This document shows, in pieces, positions 4,834 through 6,382 of a DNA stretch of 6,382 nucleotides. Where the stretch lies: the NCBI GenBank assembly GCA_003520025.1, contig DOVP01000173.1:8288-14669 (forward strand), in the 5' to 3' direction. The notes under the pieces were generated by a model. The model did not search any database, was not told where the DNA came from, and saw only the letters and a program-made list of their open reading frames with translations. How positions within the stretch are numbered: position 1 is the stretch's first letter; each line of letters starts with the position of its first letter. This DNA is from Phycisphaerales bacterium. Its GTDB lineage: Bacteria; Planctomycetota; Phycisphaerae; Phycisphaerales; SM1A02. The translations under genes were made by a program, and so were the position numbers.

Positions 4834-5895
4834 ATGGCGGACACGATACCAATCCAGCGAATCCTCCTGCTGAGGCCAAGTGCCCTCGGTGACGTGTGCC
4901 GTACCGTGCCGGTACTCGCGAGTCTACGGGCTCACTGGCCCGAAGCGGCGATTCATTGGGTGGTCCAGACAACCTTCTGTCCCGCCGTCGAGGCCCACCC
5001 CGCCTTGTCCGGTGTCATTCCATTTCCCCGGGAAGCCTTCCGTGGAGGCTGGCGGCGACCCCGAAAGTGGATGGACATGCGTCGGTGGCTCTCGAGCCTT
5101 GGCCGCGGCCAGTGGGATCTGGCGATCGACTGCCAGGGGCTGGCACGCACCGGGCTCATGTTGAGGGCGAGCAAGGCTCAGATTCGCGTTGGCGACCGGG
5201 CGGCTCGTGAAGGCGCTTGGATGGCGTGCAATCGCCGTGTTCGCGTGCCAGTTGGCACGCACGAGGTGGACCGAATGCTGCTTCTTGCTCAGGCTGCCGG
5301 GAGTGAGCCGGTTGCGGACACTGCTCTGTATGTGCCTGCTGACGGAGCCGCGTGGTGGGCAGAATGTCGCAAGGCGCTGCCCGAGGGTCCCTTCGCGGTA
5401 TTGGCGGTCACCAGTCGATGGCCGAGCAAGGCCTGGCCGGTTTCCCACTGGAGCGATCTTGCAGCGCGGATTGTCAAGGGCGGCCTCGCCAAGTGGGTCG
5501 CCTTGCCGGGGAGCCGCGGTGAATCCGCAGCCGTGGCCGCCGCTGCTGATGCCATTCGATCTCGCGGCATCGAAGTAGTCGATTTTTCCGGTCAGACCGA
5601 CGTAGGACAGTTGATGGCACTCATCGAAGCCGCCGCATTCACGGTGTCCAACGACTCGGCGGCCCTACATATGGCACTCGGCCTCGGAGCTCGTTGCCTC
5701 GGTCTGTATGGACCCACCGACCCGGCCATCGTCGGCCCATGGAATCACGCGGAACTTGCGATTCGGGCGCCGCTCAACGAGGGCGAGTGCCCGGCCTATC
5801 GCGATCGGCGTATCGGTGACTCCATCATGCGGCGGCTTGGCGTAGATCCGGTGATGGAACGCGTCGAAGCACTGGCTGAGCGATGGGTCCGATGA
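4834..5895 (+). CDS. Glycosyltransferase family 9, heptosyltransferase (WaaC-like)
   Basis: A 353-residue GT9 protein with two Rossmann-like (GT-B) halves. Family role: transfer of heptose from ADP-heptose to the lipid A-Kdo core of LPS at the cytoplasmic side of the inner membrane; the exact sugar and acceptor here are not certain. Seen: RILLLRPSALGD (9-20), where D20 matches the catalytic Asp of WaaC; DCQGLARTGLM (99-109); a helix with DRAAREGAW (121-129), typical of WaaC rather than WaaF; THEVDRMLLLAQAAG (142-156); TSRWPSKAWPVSHW (193-206), with K199 as the likely nucleotide-sugar phosphate ligand; SNDSAALHMALGLG (272-285), where the usual D-[ST]-G-x-x-H Gly is Ala276; and LYGPTDP (291-297). 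An in-frame TGA at 4825 fixes the start at 4834. No Shine-Dalgarno is visible before this ATG. The stop overlaps the maf start (ATGA), so the two form an operon. Confidence 0.93.
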   Translation: MADTIPIQRILLLRPSALGDVCRTVPVLASLRAHWPEAAIHWVVQTTFCPAVEAHPALSGVIPFPREAFRGGWRRPRKWMDMRRWLSSLGRGQWDLAIDCQGLARTGLMLRASKAQIRVGDRAAREGAWMACNRRVRVPVGTHEVDRMLLLAQAAGSEPVADTALYVPADGAAWWAECRKALPEGPFAVLAVTSRWPSKAWPVSHWSDLAARIVKGGLAKWVALPGSRGESAAVAAAADAIRSRGIEVVDFSGQTDVGQLMALIEAAAFTVSNDSAALHMALGLGARCLGLYGPTDPAIVGPWNHAELAIRAPLNEGECPAYRDRRIGDSIMRRLGVDPVMERVEALAERWVR

Positions 5896-6382
5896 TTTCG
5901 TCTCGCATCATCCTTGCCAGCCGATCTCCGCGGCGGCGTATGTTGTTGGAGGAGGCCGGGTGGGAGGTTGAGGTAGTGCTCGGGCAGGTGGATGATGGCG
6001 TGTTGTCAGCCGAGCAGACAGGGCCAGCCGAATGGACAACCGCGATGGCGTGGCTCAAGGCCCGCGCGGCCCGCGATATCGCCGATCAGGAGGGGTCTGG
6101 CTTGGAGCAACTTCCGATCATCGCCGGCGACACCGTGTGCGAGCAAGATGGCGTGCTGATTGGTCAGCCGGGCGATGCGGCGGAGGCGACGGCCATGATT
6201 CGCGGATTTCGCAGCGGATCGCACCGCGTCTGGACTGGTTTGTGCCTGCTGCTGCCGGGTGAGGACCGCCGAATTGGCGCTGAGTTTGCTGAGGTATGGC
6301 TCGGAGATGTTTCGGATGCCGACATCGAGGCCTATGTCGCCTCTGAAGCTTGGCGGGGCAAAGCTGGTGGCTACAACTTGAG
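5892..6382 (+). CDS. maf: Maf family nucleotide pyrophosphatase (partial, 3' end outside window)
   Basis: The first 163 codons are visible, and the frame stays open to the window edge; family members are about 190-210 residues, so only some 30-40 residues are missing. Family role: hydrolysis of nucleoside triphosphates, including dTTP/UTP or modified nucleotides, to the monophosphate and pyrophosphate, a cytosolic house-cleaning activity; older names link it to septum formation. Seen: LASRSPRRRMLLEEAG (8-23), the N-terminal substrate loop; K56 in AMAWLKARAA; AGDTVC (78-83) with the catalytic D80; GQPGDAAEATAMIRGFRSGSHRVWTG split over 91-116; and WRGKAGGYN (154-162), the C-terminal signature with K157. 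The usual 'P-x-x-x-DE' after the first beta hairpin is replaced by GQVDD (31-35). The start ATG overlaps the stop of the upstream glycosyltransferase as ATGA, so translation is probably coupled and no own ribosome site is needed. Substrate subtype cannot be decided here. Confidence 0.95.
   Translation, partial: MISSRIILASRSPRRRMLLEEAGWEVEVVLGQVDDGVLSAEQTGPAEWTTAMAWLKARAARDIADQEGSGLEQLPIIAGDTVCEQDGVLIGQPGDAAEATAMIRGFRSGSHRVWTGLCLLLPGEDRRIGAEFAEVWLGDVSDADIEAYVASEAWRGKAGGYNL

Noticed and set aside
1..6382. CRISPR array, insertion sequence, phage or toxin-antitoxin/defence genes
   Set aside because: No regularly spaced repeats, transposase, integrase or defence-type protein motifs were seen; gene content is housekeeping and envelope related.

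Overview
The window looks like chromosomal DNA from a GC-rich Gram-negative-type bacterium, most likely a planctomycete (perhaps class Phycisphaerae). This is inferred from the mix of genes: large secreted proteins with a type IV prepilin leader and a FT[LI]VEL helix, a Hanks-type Ser/Thr kinase with an N-terminal region resembling the GspE_N/MshEN domain, and an LPS-core-type heptosyltransferase. No rRNA or marker gene confirms the taxon.

Layout. Positions 1-2413 are on the minus strand and are transcribed leftwards. In transcription order they hold pseudopilin-like gene B (1280-2413), a strong intrinsic terminator (1228-1263), its diverged paralogue A (184-1188), and the first 50 codons of a secreted protein resembling NfeD/SppA-type membrane serine proteases (1-152, cut by the window edge). 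Positions 2414-2891 hold no convincing protein gene but several short hairpins. A RidA-family (YjgF/YER057c/UK114) gene on the plus strand (2892-3359) follows. It converges, with only 4 bp between stop codons, on a tail-anchored Ser/Thr protein kinase gene on the minus strand (3364-4743). A 90-bp divergent spacer with a 7-bp dyad separates the kinase from a plus-strand pair: a GT9 heptosyltransferase (4834-5895) and a maf gene (from 5892, cut by the right edge). These two overlap by ATGA and are probably translationally coupled.

How it fits together. The window is mainly housekeeping and envelope functions rather than a defence or mobile island. There is no transposase, integrase, CRISPR array or tRNA. 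A and B are probably exported and processed by a prepilin peptidase and may belong to a type II secretion or type IV pilus-like apparatus. The kinase is cytoplasmic and held in the membrane by its C-terminus; its N-terminal region may be a ligand-sensing module. RidA (enamine/imine clearance) and Maf (nucleotide pyrophosphatase) are metabolic clean-up proteins. I do not see a clearly new biological system. The points most worth checking are the tandem paralogous pseudopilins with a terminator between them, the kinase architecture with an activation loop almost free of Ser/Thr, and the hairpin-rich 478-bp spacer.
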